Below, piece after piece: positions 63,369 to 64,000 of a stretch of 64,000 nucleotides of DNA. Source of the stretch: an unicellular cyanobacterium SU2 (GTDB lineage Bacteria; Cyanobacteriota; Cyanobacteriia; Cyanobacteriales; Microcystaceae); assembly GCA_002110465.1 (NCBI GenBank), contig NEED01000069.1, forward strand, positions 1 through 64,000, in the 5' to 3' direction. A model generated the notes under the pieces. It was not told the DNA's origin and ran no database searches. It was given only the letters and a program-made list of their open reading frames with translations. The position numbers and the translations under genes are program-made. Numbering within the stretch: position 1 is the first letter of the stretch; each line of letters starts with the position of its first letter.

Positions 63369-64000
63369 CTATTTACGAGCAATAACAAAGAAAGTCGTGA
63401 TGTCCTGCCAAACACCTTTATCTGTGGCTAAGGATTCAATTTCTTGATCATACGCTTTTTTTAATGTTTTTAGTTGTTGGTCTGATAGCAATGATAGGGG
63501 ATTTCCTTTGGGATTAATCCACATTCTATTACCTTGCCACCACTGTTTGGCTTCTTCTAAACTAATATGAGATCCTAACTGTTCTGTGATAATTTTAATT
63601 TCCTTAAATCCCGCTTTTTCTAATAAATCATAGCATTTGTCAGGAGTTCCTAATTCTTGATTCCAATGGGGAAGTTTTATTTCATATATTTTAGCACATA
63701 TATTAACAATAATTGGAGTCAAAAAAGCTTCTTCTGAATAACAAGAAAAAGAAATAATTCCTTTGTTTTTTACCCAAGAATACCATTGATTTAAGGTGGC
63801 AGAAATATTAGTAAACCAAGGAAGTGCTGATGAACATAGAATCAGATCAAAACTATTCGGTAAAAACGATAAATAATCAACATCTGCTTGCCTGATTTCA
63901 ATATTTTTCAAGCCAAGTTTTTTGATTTTTTTCTTGGCTGTATCCAACATTCCTGGGGAAAAATCTACCCCAATAATTTTACCTGTATTTTCTAACTTTT
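63369..64000 (-). CDS. Class I SAM methyltransferase (5' end beyond the window)
   Basis: At least 209 residues, with the start beyond position 64000: the frame runs on upstream of ATG 63950 as KLENTGKIIGVDFSPG, which is the motif I/II region, so the ATG is internal. DLILCSSALPWFTNISATLN, SWVKNKGIISFSC and LLEKAGFKEIKI are methyltransferase blocks; the layout resembles BioC-type or small-molecule methyltransferases, but without the N-terminus this is uncertain. Its stop is 19 bases upstream of leuD. Confidence 0.75.
   Translation of the reverse strand, partial: KLENTGKIIGVDFSPGMLDTAKKKIKKLGLKNIEIRQADVDYLSFLPNSFDLILCSSALPWFTNISATLNQWYSWVKNKGIISFSCYSEEAFLTPIIVNICAKIYEIKLPHWNQELGTPDKCYDLLEKAGFKEIKIITEQLGSHISLEEAKQWWQGNRMWINPKGNPLSLLSDQQLKTLKKAYDQEIESLATDKGVWQDITTFFVIARK

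Noticed and set aside
1-64000. tRNA, rRNA, tmRNA or CRISPR array
   Set aside because: None was recognised by eye; a covariance-model scan would be needed to exclude short RNA genes fully.

Overview
The window is chromosomal DNA from a cyanobacterium, most likely a unicellular Cyanothece/Crocosphaera-type organism. The evidence is an AT-rich base composition with many HIP1 octamers (GCGATCGC, for example 10235-10242 and 32287-32294), a zeta-carotene desaturase (crtQ), a fused NADPH-thioredoxin reductase/thioredoxin, the ThiE with a long N-terminal domain, a DUF4327 protein, a DUF1400 hydrolase, and many DUF29, Uma2 and Rpn-type accessory genes. The genus is inferred; there is no rRNA gene to confirm it.

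Region 1 (about 0.6-19 kb) is a surface-polysaccharide locus, mostly on the minus strand. It holds four GT4 and one GT2 glycosyltransferases, a UDP-glucose 4-epimerase (galE), five SAM methyltransferases (two are tandem paralogues and one is two-domain), a sulfotransferase, and an ABC-exporter ATPase of the Wzt type with a C-terminal substrate-recognition domain. No Wzm-type permease is visible. The order Wzt, sulfotransferase, three methyltransferases, GT4 suggests a glycan whose end is methylated or sulfated before export. Much debris is mixed in: a DUF29 gene cut by a small inverted-repeat element, a sulfotransferase-like gene with an in-frame stop, a second sulfotransferase fragment abutting a dead transposase, and a toxin-antitoxin-like pair lying between two copies of a glycosyltransferase 5' end.

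Region 2 (10.2-12.5 kb and 19-23.3 kb) is a graveyard of toxin-antitoxin and nuclease genes: HEPN/MNT pairs with a homopolymer frameshift and truncated relatives, a truncated VapC with an intact antitoxin, an intact MazF-type pair, a Uma2 protein, DUF29, and one intact Rpn/PD-(D/E)XK gene surrounded by at least three decayed pieces of the same gene.

Region 3 (23.4-32.1 kb) encodes large multi-membrane proteins: two GT39/PMT-like glycosyltransferases, two paralogous PTPS-related membrane proteins, and a methyltransferase between the paralogues. These look like further envelope-glycan functions. Region 4 (32.3-44.7 kb) is conserved housekeeping: ftsH with a strong terminator, an HtpX-like protease, an arsenosugar-type GT2 with a rhodanese, purU behind a NrtA/CmpA-like binding protein, a pentapeptide-repeat protein, queG, a HAD phosphatase, a response regulator and a WecG/TagA glycosyltransferase.

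Between 44.7 and 46.9 kb lie a TnpB tail, a well-formed group II intron domain V, an unrecognised 349-residue protein with a C-terminal helix-turn-helix-like end, and two hairpins. Region 5 (47-64 kb) is again core metabolism: ilvB, an O-methyltransferase, the crtQ-SRPBCC-thiE-thiS cluster, hemF, a Nudix hydrolase, a DUF1400 hydrolase, an orphan ZnuB-type permease, and the tight run methyltransferase-leuD-trxB-lnt.

I saw no tRNA, rRNA or CRISPR array and no recognisable riboswitch. The best candidates for undescribed biology are the two-gene module at 3.6-4.3 kb, the orphan Wzt with its modification enzymes, the repeated fragmentation of the Rpn gene, the group II intron remnant, and the 349-residue protein.
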